This document shows, in pieces, positions 16,709-25,872 of a stretch of 64,000 nucleotides of DNA (the stretch's first letter is position 1; every line of letters begins with the position of its first letter). A program made the position numbers and the translations under genes. Below the pieces are notes generated by a model. That model saw only the letters and a list, made by a program, of their open reading frames with translations. It had not been told where the DNA came from and ran no database searches. Origin of the DNA: Arcicella rigui (GTDB taxonomy: Bacteria; Bacteroidota; Bacteroidia; Cytophagales; Spirosomataceae); the NCBI RefSeq assembly GCF_034929435.1, contig NZ_JAYFUM010000014.1:1-64000 (forward strand), in the 5' to 3' direction.

Positions 16709-19549
16709 TTATTTCGACAAGTATAAATTACGTTCGCCATAAACTTTGCGGAAGAACTCGTCTTTCAATGAATCAATGAAGTAAATGGCTTCACCAGTTG
16801 ATTTCATTTCTGGTCCTAATTCCATGTTTACATTCGGGAATTTATTGAACGAGAATACTGGAATTTTGATGGCATAACCTTTCTTCACTGGGTTGAAAGT
16901 AAAGTCTTTTACTTTCGCTCCTAACATTACTTTCGTAGCATAGTTTACATAAGGTTCTTGATAAGCCTTACAGATAAACGGAACTGTACGAGAAGCACGA
17001 GGGTTGGCTTCGATGATATATACTACTTCGTCTTTGATGGCAAATTGGATATTTAATAAACCAACGGTACGAAGTGCCACGGCGATTTTCTTGGTATGTT
17101 CTTCGATTTGACGAATCACATTTGGAGATAAATCGAATGGAGGAAGTACCGAGTGCGAGTCACCAGAGTGGATACCTGCTGGTTCGATGTGTTCCATAAT
17201 TCCGATGATATACACATCTTCGCCATCACAAATGGCATCTGCTTCTGCTTCGATAGCATTTTCTAAGAAATGGTCAAGTAAGATTTTATTACCCGGAATA
17301 TCTCTTAAAATATCTACTACGTGTTGCTCCAATTCCTCTTCGTTGATAACGATTTTCATTGATTGTCCACCTAATACATAAGAAGGACGAACCAATAAAG
17401 GATAACCTAATTTACGACCCAATTCTACGGCGTTGTCGGCATCTTCGCAAACTCCGAATTTAGGGAAAGGAATATTGTTTTCTTGTAAAAGTGTCGAGAA
17501 CGCTCCTCTGTCTTCGGCTAAATCAAGGGCTTCAAATGAAGTACCGATGATTTTGATACCGTGTTTAGTAAGTTTCTCCGCCAATTTCAAGGCAGTTTGT
17601 CCACCTAATTGAACGATTACACCTTCTGGTTTTTCGTGCTGAATGATGTCGTACACGTGTTCCCAGAATACTGGTTCGAAGTATAATTTATCAGCGATGT
17701 CAAAGTCAGTCGAAACAGTTTCAGGGTTCGAGTTAATCATAATTGCCTCATAACCTGCTTCTTTCGCCGCCAAAACACCGTGAACACAAGAGTAGTCAAA
17801 CTCAATACCTTGTCCGATACGGTTTGGTCCAGAACCTAAAACCACTACTTTTTTCTTGTCTGTTTTTACAGATTCGTTATCTAAACTTCCAGAACCTTGC
17901 GAGAAAGTAGAGTAGAAATAAGGTGTTTTTGCCTCAAATTCTGCTGCACAAGTATCAACACATTTATAAATACGTTTGATACCTAAGCTGTTTCTTTTCT
18001 CGTAAACTTCTGATTCTAAGCAACGTAAAGAGTAAGCGATTTGGCGGTCGGCAAAACCTTTGTGTTTTGCTTCTTCCAATAATTCTTTCGGAACAGAGCT
18101 TAAAGTATATTTCTCTAAAGTATTTTCAACTCTTACTAAATCTTCAATTTGGTATAAGAACCATTTGTCGATTTTAGTAGTTTGTTGAATTGTTTTGAAA
18201 GAAATACCCATTTTAAAGGCATCGTAGATATGGAAAAGACGATTCCAAGAAGGATTTGCCAAAGAGTGCATGATAGCATCTTGGTCAAGTAATCCTTTAC
18301 CATCTGCTCCCATTCCATTTCTCTTGATTTCAAGTGATTGACAAGCTTTTTGAAGAGCTTCTTGGAAATTGCGACCGATACCCATTGTTTCACCAACAGA
18401 TTTCATTTGCAAGCCCAAAGTTTTGTCAGCCCCTTTGAATTTATCAAAATTCCAACGTGGTACTTTTACCACTACGTAATCAAGTGCTGGCTCGAAGTAC
18501 GCCGAAGTAGTACCAGTAATAGCGTTTGTTAATTCATCCAAGTTGTAACCGATTGCCATTTTTGCCGCAATTTTGGCAATTGGATAACCAGTAGCTTTTG
18601 AAGCCAAAGCAGACGAGCGAGATACACGAGGGTTGATTTCGATAGCAATGATTTCGTCTGTTGCTGGATTCAACGAGAACTGTACGTTACATCCACCCGC
18701 AAACTGCCCAATCGCATTCATCATTTTGATGGCCATATCACGCATTTTCTGATAAATGGTATCAGGTAAAGTCATGGCTGGTGCAACAGTGATTGAGTCT
18801 CCGGTGTGAATACCCATTGGGTCGAAGTTTTCAATCGAACAAATGATAATTACGTTTCCGAGATTATCACGCAATAATTCTAATTCATATTCTTTCCAAC
18901 CCATGATAGATTGTTCTACCAATACTTCGTGCGTTGGCGAAGCGTGCAAGCCTTTGTTGAGGGCTGCATCAAAATCTTTTGGATTGTTCACGAAACCACC
19001 ACCAGTACCACCCAAAGTAAATGAAGGGCGAATTACTAATGGGAAACCTGTTTCTTGAGCAATCTCTTTTCCTTCCAAAAACGAGCGAGCAGTACGTCCT
19101 TTACAAACGCCTACACCAATTTCAAGCATTTTCAAACGGAATTTTTCTCTATCTTCCGTAGTTTCAATCGCCTTGATGTCCACGCCAATAATACGAACAT
19201 TGTATTTTTCCCAAATGCCCGAAGCATCACAATCAATCGCTAAATTTAACGCCGTTTGTCCACCCATAGTTGGTAAAACAGCATCAATTGGAGTTCCCTC
19301 AGCTTGATGTTTCTCTAAGATTTCAACGATTGACTTCTTGTCGAGGGGTTTTAGATAGACATAATCCGCATTAAGTGGATCTGTCATAATCGTAGCGGGG
19401 TTGGAATTAATTAAAGCAACTTTGATACCTTCTTCTCGGAGTGAACGAGCCGCCTGCGAACCTGAGTAGTCGAACTCGCAAGCCTGACCGATGATAATTG
19501 GACCTGAACCGATAATCAATACGGACTTGATGGATGAATCTTTTGGCAC
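16709..19549 (-). CDS. carB: Carbamoyl-phosphate synthase large subunit
   Basis: A 946-aa CPSase large subunit, the first committed step for pyrimidines and arginine. Two homologous ATP-grasp halves are present. The first has VLIIGSGPIIIGQACEFDYSGSQA and PLVIRPSFTLGGTGGG; the second has VVVLGSGPNRIGQGIEFDYSCVH and LLVRPSYVLGG. The E. coli enzyme is about 1073 aa with a C-terminal MGS allosteric domain from about residue 937. This protein ends at that boundary (ERNLYLSK), so the MGS domain for UMP/ornithine/IMP control is absent, as I recall for several Bacteroidota homologues. No carA lies nearby. The ATG at 19549 matches family starts. Confidence 0.95.
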   Translation of the reverse strand: MPKDSSIKSVLIIGSGPIIIGQACEFDYSGSQAARSLREEGIKVALINSNPATIMTDPLNADYVYLKPLDKKSIVEILEKHQAEGTPIDAVLPTMGGQTALNLAIDCDASGIWEKYNVRIIGVDIKAIETTEDREKFRLKMLEIGVGVCKGRTARSFLEGKEIAQETGFPLVIRPSFTLGGTGGGFVNNPKDFDAALNKGLHASPTHEVLVEQSIMGWKEYELELLRDNLGNVIIICSIENFDPMGIHTGDSITVAPAMTLPDTIYQKMRDMAIKMMNAIGQFAGGCNVQFSLNPATDEIIAIEINPRVSRSSALASKATGYPIAKIAAKMAIGYNLDELTNAITGTTSAYFEPALDYVVVKVPRWNFDKFKGADKTLGLQMKSVGETMGIGRNFQEALQKACQSLEIKRNGMGADGKGLLDQDAIMHSLANPSWNRLFHIYDAFKMGISFKTIQQTTKIDKWFLYQIEDLVRVENTLEKYTLSSVPKELLEEAKHKGFADRQIAYSLRCLESEVYEKRNSLGIKRIYKCVDTCAAEFEAKTPYFYSTFSQGSGSLDNESVKTDKKKVVVLGSGPNRIGQGIEFDYSCVHGVLAAKEAGYEAIMINSNPETVSTDFDIADKLYFEPVFWEHVYDIIQHEKPEGVIVQLGGQTALKLAEKLTKHGIKIIGTSFEALDLAEDRGAFSTLLQENNIPFPKFGVCEDADNAVELGRKLGYPLLVRPSYVLGGQSMKIVINEEELEQHVVDILRDIPGNKILLDHFLENAIEAEADAICDGEDVYIIGIMEHIEPAGIHSGDSHSVLPPFDLSPNVIRQIEEHTKKIAVALRTVGLLNIQFAIKDEVVYIIEANPRASRTVPFICKAYQEPYVNYATKVMLGAKVKDFTFNPVKKGYAIKIPVFSFNKFPNVNMELGPEMKSTGEAIYFIDSLKDEFFRKVYGERNLYLSK

Positions 19550-20012
19550 TTTTTGTATTAGTTTTTGAGTTGGATAGTTTTAATTGAAAGATATTTAAGC
19601 TGGTATTAACTTCCCAAGGTTCAATACTTTAGAACAATATCCAAGATTTAAAAATATAAAATCACTGATTTTGGAAAGTGATGCTGTATAATTTTTGAAG
19701 AGACAATCATGCGGAGACTAAAAAATGGATAATATTAATCAGAAAACCGATAACCTATCCCCAAAAATTGTACAAAGGTAATAGAAACGAACGAAAGTAA
19801 AAGACTAAGATTGTATTTTATGGATTTGTCTATTATCTTCTTGAATTATTTATATTTTAATTTTTCGCTAATTCACTTATGCTATACGTAGCATTTTATA
19901 AATGCTTGGTGATTTTTGCTCTACTTGCTTTGTGAAACAATCTTGAAAAATCAGTAGAAGGAATTAACTTTGTTGTACAGAATATTTTCAAATCCTTTTT
20001 ATCCGCAAAATC
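19550..20012. other. 463-bp intergenic region with one clear promoter
   Basis: AT-rich DNA between divergent carB and the DUF1456 gene. I see no open frame or RNA gene. The only recognisable site is the promoter at 19943-19972. Confidence 0.5.
19943..19972 (+). promoter_or_regulatory. Bacteroidota-type sigma-A promoter
   Basis: TTG at 19943-19945 and TAACTTTG at 19965-19972, separated by 19 nt, match the Bacteroidota consensus TTTG-N17-20-TAnnTTTG. It lies 40 bp upstream of the DUF1456 start and points at it. Confidence 0.7.
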
Positions 20013-20267
20013 ATGTCGAATAATGATATTTTAAAAAAGCTAAGAGTAGCCTTGCAATTACGTGACGACCAAATTGTAGAGATACTTAAATTAGTTGATT
20101 TCAAGGTTTCAAAAGCTGAAATTGGGGCATTGTTTCGTAATGAAGACCACCCAAATTTTAAACCTTGTGGTGACCAAATTCTTAGAAACTTCTTGAATGG
20201 CTTGGTTATTCACCTTCGAGGGCCCAAAGAAGACAAAAAACCTTCGCCAGTAAAGCCCATTAAATAA
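20013..20267 (+). CDS. DUF1456 (YehS-like) protein, single-repeat form
   Basis: An 84-aa protein of the DUF1456/YehS family (NNDILKKLRVALQLRDDQIVEILKL, then VSKAEIGALFRNEDHPNFKPCGDQILRNFLNGL). E. coli YehS (about 156 aa) has two copies of this helical unit; this one has one copy plus a short basic tail. The function is unknown in the family. It is driven by the promoter at 19943-19972 and ends 1 bp before the convergent rlmF stop. Confidence 0.8.
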   Translation: MSNNDILKKLRVALQLRDDQIVEILKLVDFKVSKAEIGALFRNEDHPNFKPCGDQILRNFLNGLVIHLRGPKEDKKPSPVKPIK

Positions 20268-20268
20268 T

Positions 20269-21228
20269 TTACTGTATTTTACGTTTTTGCCATTCTTGTT
20301 GTGCCGATTTGCTAAGAAAAGTCCAAGCTACGAATCTACTTACCTTTTGTCCCTGAGCCATCTCTATGGTTTTTACTTCCAAAGCTTTTACTTTTTTTAG
20401 CATATTATACACTTTGGGCAAAGTGGTTTTCTTTGAAATCAGAGAAGTAAACCAAAGACAATTTTCTGAAAAAAGAGTACTTTCTTCCACCATCTTACAG
20501 GCAAAAGCCTCTTCACCACCCTTACACCAAAGTTCTGCATTTTGTCCACCAAAGTTCAATGCTGCTTGGGGCTTTTTACCCAGATTTTTCCATTTTCGAA
20601 GTGTTCCAGCATTCGCCTCAGCCGCCGAAGCGTGAAAGGGAGGATTGCAAAGGGTTAAGTCAAAGCGTTCCTCAGGCTGAATAATTCCTTTAAAAATATG
20701 TTGTGCATTATTTTGCCAACGACATTCTATGGCATTTTTCAATAAAGGATTCATGTCAACAATCTTTTGTGCAGAAGCGATGGCTGTTTTGTCAATATCA
20801 CTTCCCACAAACTGCCAATTGTACGAACGATTCCCAACGATTGGGTACACACAATTTGCCCCAGTACCAATATCCAATACCTTAACTGTACTGCCCGTAG
20901 GAATATTTCCATGGTTTGTTTCCGCCAATAAATCTGCCAAGTAATGAATATAATCAGCTCGTCCGGGAATAGGCGGACACAAAAAATGTGGTGGAATATC
21001 CCAATACTCCAGACCGTAAAAATGTTTCAACAAAGCCAAATTCAAACACTTTACAGCCGAAGCATTTGCAAAATCAATACTTTCAATTTGATATTGATTA
21101 ATAAACACATACTCAGCCAATGCTGGACAAGTGTTAATCAGAGCCTTGAAATTGTAAGAAAAGCGATGAGGATTGCGAGGATGCAAAGCGGTTTTTTCAG
21201 TCCGAATATGTACAGAATCGTTTGACAA
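20269..21228 (-). CDS. rlmF: 23S rRNA (adenine(1618)-N(6))-methyltransferase
   Basis: A 319-aa RlmF. N-terminal LHPRNPHRFSYNF; the SAM-binding loop VLDIGTGANCVYPIVG; the catalytic NPPF motif in LCNPPFHASAAEANAGTLRKW; and C-terminal VARFVAW-like sequence (KVSRFVAWTFL). RlmF adds a methyl group to N6 of A1618 in 23S rRNA. It converges with the DUF1456 gene, with only one base between the stops. Confidence 0.93.
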   Translation of the reverse strand: MSNDSVHIRTEKTALHPRNPHRFSYNFKALINTCPALAEYVFINQYQIESIDFANASAVKCLNLALLKHFYGLEYWDIPPHFLCPPIPGRADYIHYLADLLAETNHGNIPTGSTVKVLDIGTGANCVYPIVGNRSYNWQFVGSDIDKTAIASAQKIVDMNPLLKNAIECRWQNNAQHIFKGIIQPEERFDLTLCNPPFHASAAEANAGTLRKWKNLGKKPQAALNFGGQNAELWCKGGEEAFACKMVEESTLFSENCLWFTSLISKKTTLPKVYNMLKKVKALEVKTIEMAQGQKVSRFVAWTFLSKSAQQEWQKRKIQ

Positions 21229-21350
21229 AACTTCAAATTTTAAATGATTGTGTACAAAGATACGAAAATGGGGATTTAGCTGGGGTAAATTATGAAAGTT
21301 GTCTTGGGGGGCAATATTAAAAGATACTCTTTCCTCACCACTAAACCATT

Positions 21351-22190
21351 TTAGTTTTTCACAAGTTTGTATCGTACTTTGTCAATCTTTACGATTTCGC
21401 CTGCGTCTTCGTCGCCAGTTGTGCTGTATAGATAAGTAGTATCCTTTAGTTTTTTAAAAGCAAAGCCTTTTGAACGGTCTGTATCAATATTAAAAATAAC
21501 TTTATCAAGCATTGCCACAGGGCCACCCAAATAATCGGTCATTACATAGTAGGTCTTGAAAGCGGGATAGCCAGTCAACGTGCCATCACTTTTTAAATAT
21601 ACTTTTCTTAGGGTTTCTGTACTGTCTATCAACAAATAATTCCCTACAAATAATCGCTCATTTACAGCATATTGCAAACCCCAAGTAAGGTCTGTGTCAG
21701 GTTGTGTAGTTGCTACTTTATCAAATCTTCTTTTATCAATCAGTTGCTTGTTTTTATTATAATGATTGAGCCACAAGAAAATTTCATTTCCGATACTTTC
21801 ATAAGATAGTTCATAGAAATTAGTTTTTTCTTCATAGTCGGGCAAGTTAGTTTTTAGACTATTCCGATTTTGTCCCTGACGAAAATAAGCGGTGAAATCA
21901 TATCCTTCATGGTTATTCCAGCTTACGCCAATACGCATACTATCGGCGTGAGTAATTTTGTCAATAACCATCGTAACTACGCCTTCTAATTTATCGGAAG
22001 ATTTTAAGGGAGATTTTGTTTTTTCGATAGCCTCAAGATAATCCGACAAAACCCAAACGCCTTTGAAAACCGTATTGAAATTTTGCCTCAAACTATCAAT
22101 CGAATTAGGTTCATCAGTAGTAGTACTATTATCAGTAGAACAACCAGTAAAAATGACCAAAGCCAAAAGTAAGTATATCAATGCTTTCAT
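21351..22190 (-). CDS. Hypothetical lipoprotein
   Basis: A 279-aa protein with a lipoprotein signal (MKALIYLLLALVIFTGC). The mature part is rich in charged and aromatic residues and beta-strand-like, with no recognised domain. Terms such as KGVWVLSDYLEAIEKTKSPLKSSDKLEGVVTMVID resemble lipocalin-type openings, but I would not assign it. The gene is isolated, with a different direction unit upstream. Confidence 0.65.
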   Translation of the reverse strand: MKALIYLLLALVIFTGCSTDNSTTTDEPNSIDSLRQNFNTVFKGVWVLSDYLEAIEKTKSPLKSSDKLEGVVTMVIDKITHADSMRIGVSWNNHEGYDFTAYFRQGQNRNSLKTNLPDYEEKTNFYELSYESIGNEIFLWLNHYNKNKQLIDKRRFDKVATTQPDTDLTWGLQYAVNERLFVGNYLLIDSTETLRKVYLKSDGTLTGYPAFKTYYVMTDYLGGPVAMLDKVIFNIDTDRSKGFAFKKLKDTTYLYSTTGDEDAGEIVKIDKVRYKLVKN

Positions 22191-22385
22191 GGGTTTGCTA
22201 TTGTTAGATAAATATCAATCAATATACAATATTCTCTAACAGATTCAAGATTGAGGTTTAGACTTTTAATTGTTTCTTTTTGAAAGAATATTGTTGGTAC
22301 GAGTAACGCTTCTGGTACTTGTACCAATTAGAGAAAGTTTTTTGCTATTACGAAGAAAATATCAGGAAATAAGTAGCCTACTTTA

Positions 22386-23030
22386 TTAGGGTATTGTATT
22401 TGTATTTTCAACTATATAGTTTTGATATCTATTCAAGGCAGTAAATAGAAATTGTTTTTTTAACCAATCTTCCATTTCTAACTTCATTCCTTCTTTTGCA
22501 AACCTATCAATATCTCGTTGAACTGTTACATTATTTGATACATATGCTTCAATAAAACCTTCTTTAAAACCTTTATTACGTTTTTCCAACTCTTTACCAA
22601 GATTTTGTAATTTTATAACTCTTTCACTTAGAGATTTTTCTCTTTGCATTAATTGCATTTCTTGCAATGAATTTATTTGATTCTTTATTTCTGATTTTTC
22701 CGAAACCGCAATTGTTTTTTCAGATAATGCTTCTAAAAGTCTTACTTTAGCTTCTTCTGATTTTTCTTTAAGGTTATTTTTTTCAGATAAAAGTTCCTCT
22801 GTTAACAATTGATATTTTTTTCTCTCTGCTTCAGCGTACTCAATTTTTTCTTCTTGTTTTTGCCATATAGTAATTGAAGTTCCAATAAATGCTATTATCA
22901 ACGTTACTACAATAGATATAAACTGAGTTTGCTTCCAAATAGGTTTTTTCAATATTAAGATTTCTTCTTTTAGTTTCAATTTCTGTAGCTCTTCCACCGA
23001 AAGAATATCAAGTTGAGTTTCGTTTGCCAT
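22386..23030 (-). CDS. Membrane-anchored coiled-coil protein, hypothetical
   Basis: A 214-aa protein. It has a short cytoplasmic start, one membrane helix (about 37-56, ISIVVTLIIAFIGTSITIW), and then a continuous coiled coil (about 58-155) dense in Glu, Lys, Leu and Ser with heptad spacing (LTEELLSEKNNLKEKSEEAKVRLLEALSEK). A less charged tail follows. No enzymatic motif is visible. No neighbours suggest a role. Confidence 0.6.
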   Translation of the reverse strand: MANETQLDILSVEELQKLKLKEEILILKKPIWKQTQFISIVVTLIIAFIGTSITIWQKQEEKIEYAEAERKKYQLLTEELLSEKNNLKEKSEEAKVRLLEALSEKTIAVSEKSEIKNQINSLQEMQLMQREKSLSERVIKLQNLGKELEKRNKGFKEGFIEAYVSNNVTVQRDIDRFAKEGMKLEMEDWLKKQFLFTALNRYQNYIVENTNTIP

Positions 23031-23394
23031 TTTTCCTTAATTAGTCTATTAGAAATAAGTTTCTATTTTAGGTATTAGCCCCTATTAAATCTTTTCAATC
23101 ATCATGTATATCTTCGCAAATAAACGGCTTGTTACTGATGAGATATAAGAAAATAGAATACTAAATATATTCTAAATCTAACATTTTCTTGCCCAACATA
23201 CAAACTCCATTTTCATTAATCGCTCAAAAACTTATTAAACGGTATTTTACCTAAATTCTTTACCTTCATCCATATTTTCACTTATGTTTTTACACACTAT
23301 TCACACAAGAAAAGTAAATTCAGAATGATATTTCTAAGTAAAATATTCTCTTTATCTTTCCGTTCTAATTTTCAAATCAAGAAACAACTCAACG
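23031..23394. other. 364-bp gap without visible features
   Basis: AT-rich divergent intergenic region between the coiled-coil gene and the secreted protein gene. I find no open frame with a start, no hairpin with a T-run and no clear promoter match. Confidence 0.4.
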
Positions 23395-23949
23395 ATGAAA
23401 TATTGCTTGTTATTTATTGCCATTATTTTTACTTCGACTGCTTTTGCTCAACAATCTACTAAAGATACTAATCTTATTTGCTGGTCTAAAAACAGACGTT
23501 TGGAGGTAGCTGATTTTCAGATGAAAGTAGCTCCACAAGTGAACTCTTTTTCATCGGCACAATTTAGCTACGATTACAAAGTGGTTTCAATGTTTATATT
23601 GCCGAAAGACTACAAAAAGAATATTACTAACTGCTTTGTGAAGAATGCCTCATGGATTAATACTGCTAAGAATACCGACACAACATTAAGATACCAACAA
23701 ACATTATTTGACTTAGGCGAAATCTATGTAAGACAATTCCGCAAGTTTGTGTTTGATAATCGGAAGAAATTGGCTTTTGGGAAGGTAAATGCAGATGATG
23801 CGAACAGTCAGATTATGAATAACCTTGCCAAAAGAAAAGCGGAGTATAATACAGATACAAATTTTGGTACAAACCCAGAAAAGCAAAGAGCTTGGGAAAT
23901 TACAATTTTTAAAGAATTGGAAGCTTTGAAAGAATTTTCAGTAGAATGA
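23395..23949 (+). CDS. Secreted DUF922-like protein with degenerate metal site
   Basis: A 184-aa exported protein (signal 1-18, ending AFAQ). After it comes ICWSKNRRLEVADFQMK, the W-x-x-x-R-x-L-x-x-x-D-F start typical of DUF922-type secreted proteases. In related Bacteroidota proteins, as I recall them, a HEQxHFDI metal-binding motif follows. Here the equivalent segment reads LRYQQTLFDLGEIYVRQFRK, with His, Glu and His replaced by Tyr, Gln and Leu. It is therefore probably an inactive homologue. It is the last chromosomal gene before the island; its hairpin terminator follows at 23968. Confidence 0.6.
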   Translation: MKYCLLFIAIIFTSTAFAQQSTKDTNLICWSKNRRLEVADFQMKVAPQVNSFSSAQFSYDYKVVSMFILPKDYKKNITNCFVKNASWINTAKNTDTTLRYQQTLFDLGEIYVRQFRKFVFDNRKKLAFGKVNADDANSQIMNNLAKRKAEYNTDTNFGTNPEKQRAWEITIFKELEALKEFSVE

Positions 23950-23967
23950 TTGTTTTTATTCATGATA

Positions 23968-24010
23968 AAACGAATGGGGAATTGCAAGACTTGCAATTCC
24001 CCATTCGTTT
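23968..24010. terminator. Near-perfect 21-bp hairpin; original tRNA-Pro terminator
   Basis: Bases 23968-23988 and 23990-24010 are perfect reverse complements. On the minus strand the hairpin directly follows the displaced tRNA-Pro 3' fragment (24011-24057), so before island insertion it would have ended tRNA-Pro transcription. It also follows the plus-strand gene ending at 23949. Confidence 0.8.
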
Positions 24011-24057
24011 GTAGTCGGGATGACAGGATTTGAACCTGCGACCACACGCCCCCCAGA
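24011..24057 (-). repeat. Island attachment-site repeat: displaced tRNA-Pro 3' fragment
   Basis: This 47-bp segment is identical to 47398-47444, which covers the 3' half of the intact tRNA-Pro from the anticodon loop to just beyond the discriminator base. It diverges immediately inside the anticodon-stem side (AGAAGT here, AGACGT in the tRNA). It marks the integrase-proximal boundary of the island. Confidence 0.92.
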
Positions 24058-24170
24058 AGTATAACAGTTATATTTTAATAGTTTTCAATTTTATCTAATT
24101 ATCTATAAATTAATAATATAACTATTTTTATCTTTCTATTACTTGCAATTATTCATGGTTATTTACTACA

Positions 24171-24213
24171 TTTGTTTAAACTATGTTTAAACCAAAAAAA
24201 TAGTTTAAACAAA
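24171..24213. promoter_or_regulatory. Inverted repeats next to the integrase, candidate recombinase or regulator sites
   Basis: TTTGTTTAAACTA (24171-24183) is repeated inverted at 24201-24213, and a second GTTTAAACC lies between. A closely similar, directly oriented block (TTTGTTTAAACC, ATTTAAACC) lies at 47329-47351, near the other island end. Symmetric placement about 50-115 bp inside both att copies suggests integrase arm sites or an excisionase site. Confidence 0.6.
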
Positions 24214-24238
24214 TCAAATCAGAATAAATCGTAAGAAA

Positions 24239-25459
24239 ATGACCTCAGCGAAAGTACTTCTCTTCACATCAAAGCTACTTAAAAATGGCGAATATCCAAT
24301 TGTATTAAGATTAACCAAAGACCGCAAATTCAAGTATATAAGTCTTGGTTTTAGTTGCTCATTAGACCTTTGGGATGATAAAAACAATTACCCCAAAAAG
24401 AAACACCCAAACCACAAAGAAATGACCATAACGATTCATTCTGTACGGAATAAAGCCAATCGTGAGATTTTAAATCTGGAAAATCAAGGGAAAGAATATT
24501 CTTTAGAGGAATTAGCCAACATACTTCAAGCTGAAAAGAAGAGAAAGTCTATTACCATATTCAATTACTTTGAAGAGATAATTAGCAAAAAAGAACAATC
24601 TGGTAAAGTTGGTTATGCCAATGCTTTTATAGAGTCACTTAATAAACTCAAGACTTTTAGAAATGGGAAAGATTTAGAGTTTTCTGATATTACTTTCAAT
24701 TTTTTAAAGCAGTACGAAGATTGGCTAATTTCTCAGAAACTAATGCCAAATACCATTTTTTATTACCTAAGAACCTTGAATACTTTGCTTGGCTATGCTA
24801 AAAAAGAAGAGTTAGTAAAGCCCGACTACTACCCTTTCAAGGATTTTGGGTTTGCTAAATATCGAAATGTAAAAACAAAGAAAAGAGCGATTACAAGAGA
24901 TGATATGCTTTTAATAATCAATCAAGAGTTACCTGCACAATCTCGCCTTGCTCGTTCTCGTGACTTTTTCTTATTTAGCTATTATTGTGGTGGCATCAAC
25001 TTTGTGGATATGGCAAACCTTAAATGGACGAATATTATCAATGGGCGATTAGAATATACTCGCCAAAAAACAAATGAAGCGTATAGTATTATAATCCTCC
25101 CTCCTGCTCAAAAGATTTTACAATATTTTAGAGAAACGAATTTCGTGCGTCAGGATTCTTACATTTTTCCGATTCTTTCAGACTTCCATAAAACGCCACA
25201 ACAAATGAGAGACCGCATTCATAAAGTGAACAGGCAAACCAACGAAGACTTGAAAGAGGTTGCTAAAATGTTGGGAATTAATGAGACAATAACTACTTAC
25301 GTAGCTCGACATTCATTTGCAACTATTCAGAAAAAAAGCGGTACACCAACAGCCATTATTTCAGAAATGTTAGGTCACGATTCTGAAAAAACAACCAAAA
25401 TATATTTGGATTCATTCGGCAATGATGTACTTGACGAAGCAATGAAAAACCTTTTGTAA
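24239..25459 (+). CDS. Tyrosine recombinase (site-specific integrase)
   Basis: A 406-aa integrase of the Bacteroidota integrative-element type. An N-terminal arm domain (about 1-85) is followed by a SAM-like core-binding domain (about 105-200) and the catalytic domain (about 215-406). Catalytic elements seen are YVARHSFAT (Arg357, His358), LGH (378-380) and the nucleophile Tyr389 in TTKIYLDSF. The first catalytic box reads YYCGGINFVDM, lacking the usual Arg at that spot, as in many Cytophagales relatives; Tyr354 stands where box II often has His. It lies 181 bp from the 47-bp att repeat and points inward, which identifies it as the enzyme that inserted the island into tRNA-Pro. Confidence 0.92.
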   Translation: MTSAKVLLFTSKLLKNGEYPIVLRLTKDRKFKYISLGFSCSLDLWDDKNNYPKKKHPNHKEMTITIHSVRNKANREILNLENQGKEYSLEELANILQAEKKRKSITIFNYFEEIISKKEQSGKVGYANAFIESLNKLKTFRNGKDLEFSDITFNFLKQYEDWLISQKLMPNTIFYYLRTLNTLLGYAKKEELVKPDYYPFKDFGFAKYRNVKTKKRAITRDDMLLIINQELPAQSRLARSRDFFLFSYYCGGINFVDMANLKWTNIINGRLEYTRQKTNEAYSIIILPPAQKILQYFRETNFVRQDSYIFPILSDFHKTPQQMRDRIHKVNRQTNEDLKEVAKMLGINETITTYVARHSFATIQKKSGTPTAIISEMLGHDSEKTTKIYLDSFGNDVLDEAMKNLL

Positions 25460-25490
25460 TTTAACCATAAACAAACTTCAAAGCTATAAT

Positions 25491-25523
25491 TAAGATTGGG
25501 CAATTGCTGATTGCCCAATCTTA
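25491..25523 (+). terminator. Terminator of the integrase gene
   Basis: Perfect 13-bp stem TAAGATTGGGCAA / TTGCCCAATCTTA with a 7-nt loop, 32 bp after the integrase stop. Confidence 0.8.
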
Positions 25524-25605
25524 TTATATTACCTTCTCCATCGTGTATTCAAGAATAAATAGCTGATATTACCAATGAAAATTAATTATTGCCATAGAAA
25601 CTTGA

Positions 25606-25872
25606 AGAGCTAAGAATAATTATCCAGACAGTGTCTGGACAATTAGAGGAAATACAATCATACCCTCCAGAAACACTACTTTCACACTTGAGCTTTCTCA
25701 TTTTGTGGCACTAATCCAATTAGATTCTAATACTAAAAGATGCTTTTACGGAGTCCAAATCGTTCACAAATCATCGTCGGTTAGAACCTTAGAAAGAGCT
25801 ATCAATACATTTCTTTTTGAAAGAACAGGCTTGTCTTCTGATAAAAGAGGCGTGATTGAAACGTTTAATTGA
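25606..25872 (+). pseudogene. Degenerate open frame of 88 codons without start codon
   Basis: The frame stays open from the TGA at 25603 to the stop at 25870 and encodes a protein-like sequence (for example TKRCFYGVQIVHKSSSVRTLERAINTFLF), but there is no ATG. Only an internal GTG is available. A 17-bp palindrome (TCCAGACAGTGTCTGGA) sits at its 5' end. It looks like the residue of a lost cargo gene between the integrase and the STAND gene; chance cannot be excluded. Confidence 0.3.
25623..25639. promoter_or_regulatory. 17-bp palindrome, possible operator
   Basis: TCCAGACA-G-TGTCTGGA is a perfect palindrome around a single central base in the gap after the integrase. It has the size and symmetry of a dimeric repressor site. 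No matching second copy was noticed. Confidence 0.35.

Noticed and set aside
24011..24057. Second tRNA-Pro gene
   Set aside because: Only the 3' part from the anticodon loop onward is present. The 5' half is replaced by unrelated DNA, so it is an att copy and not a gene.
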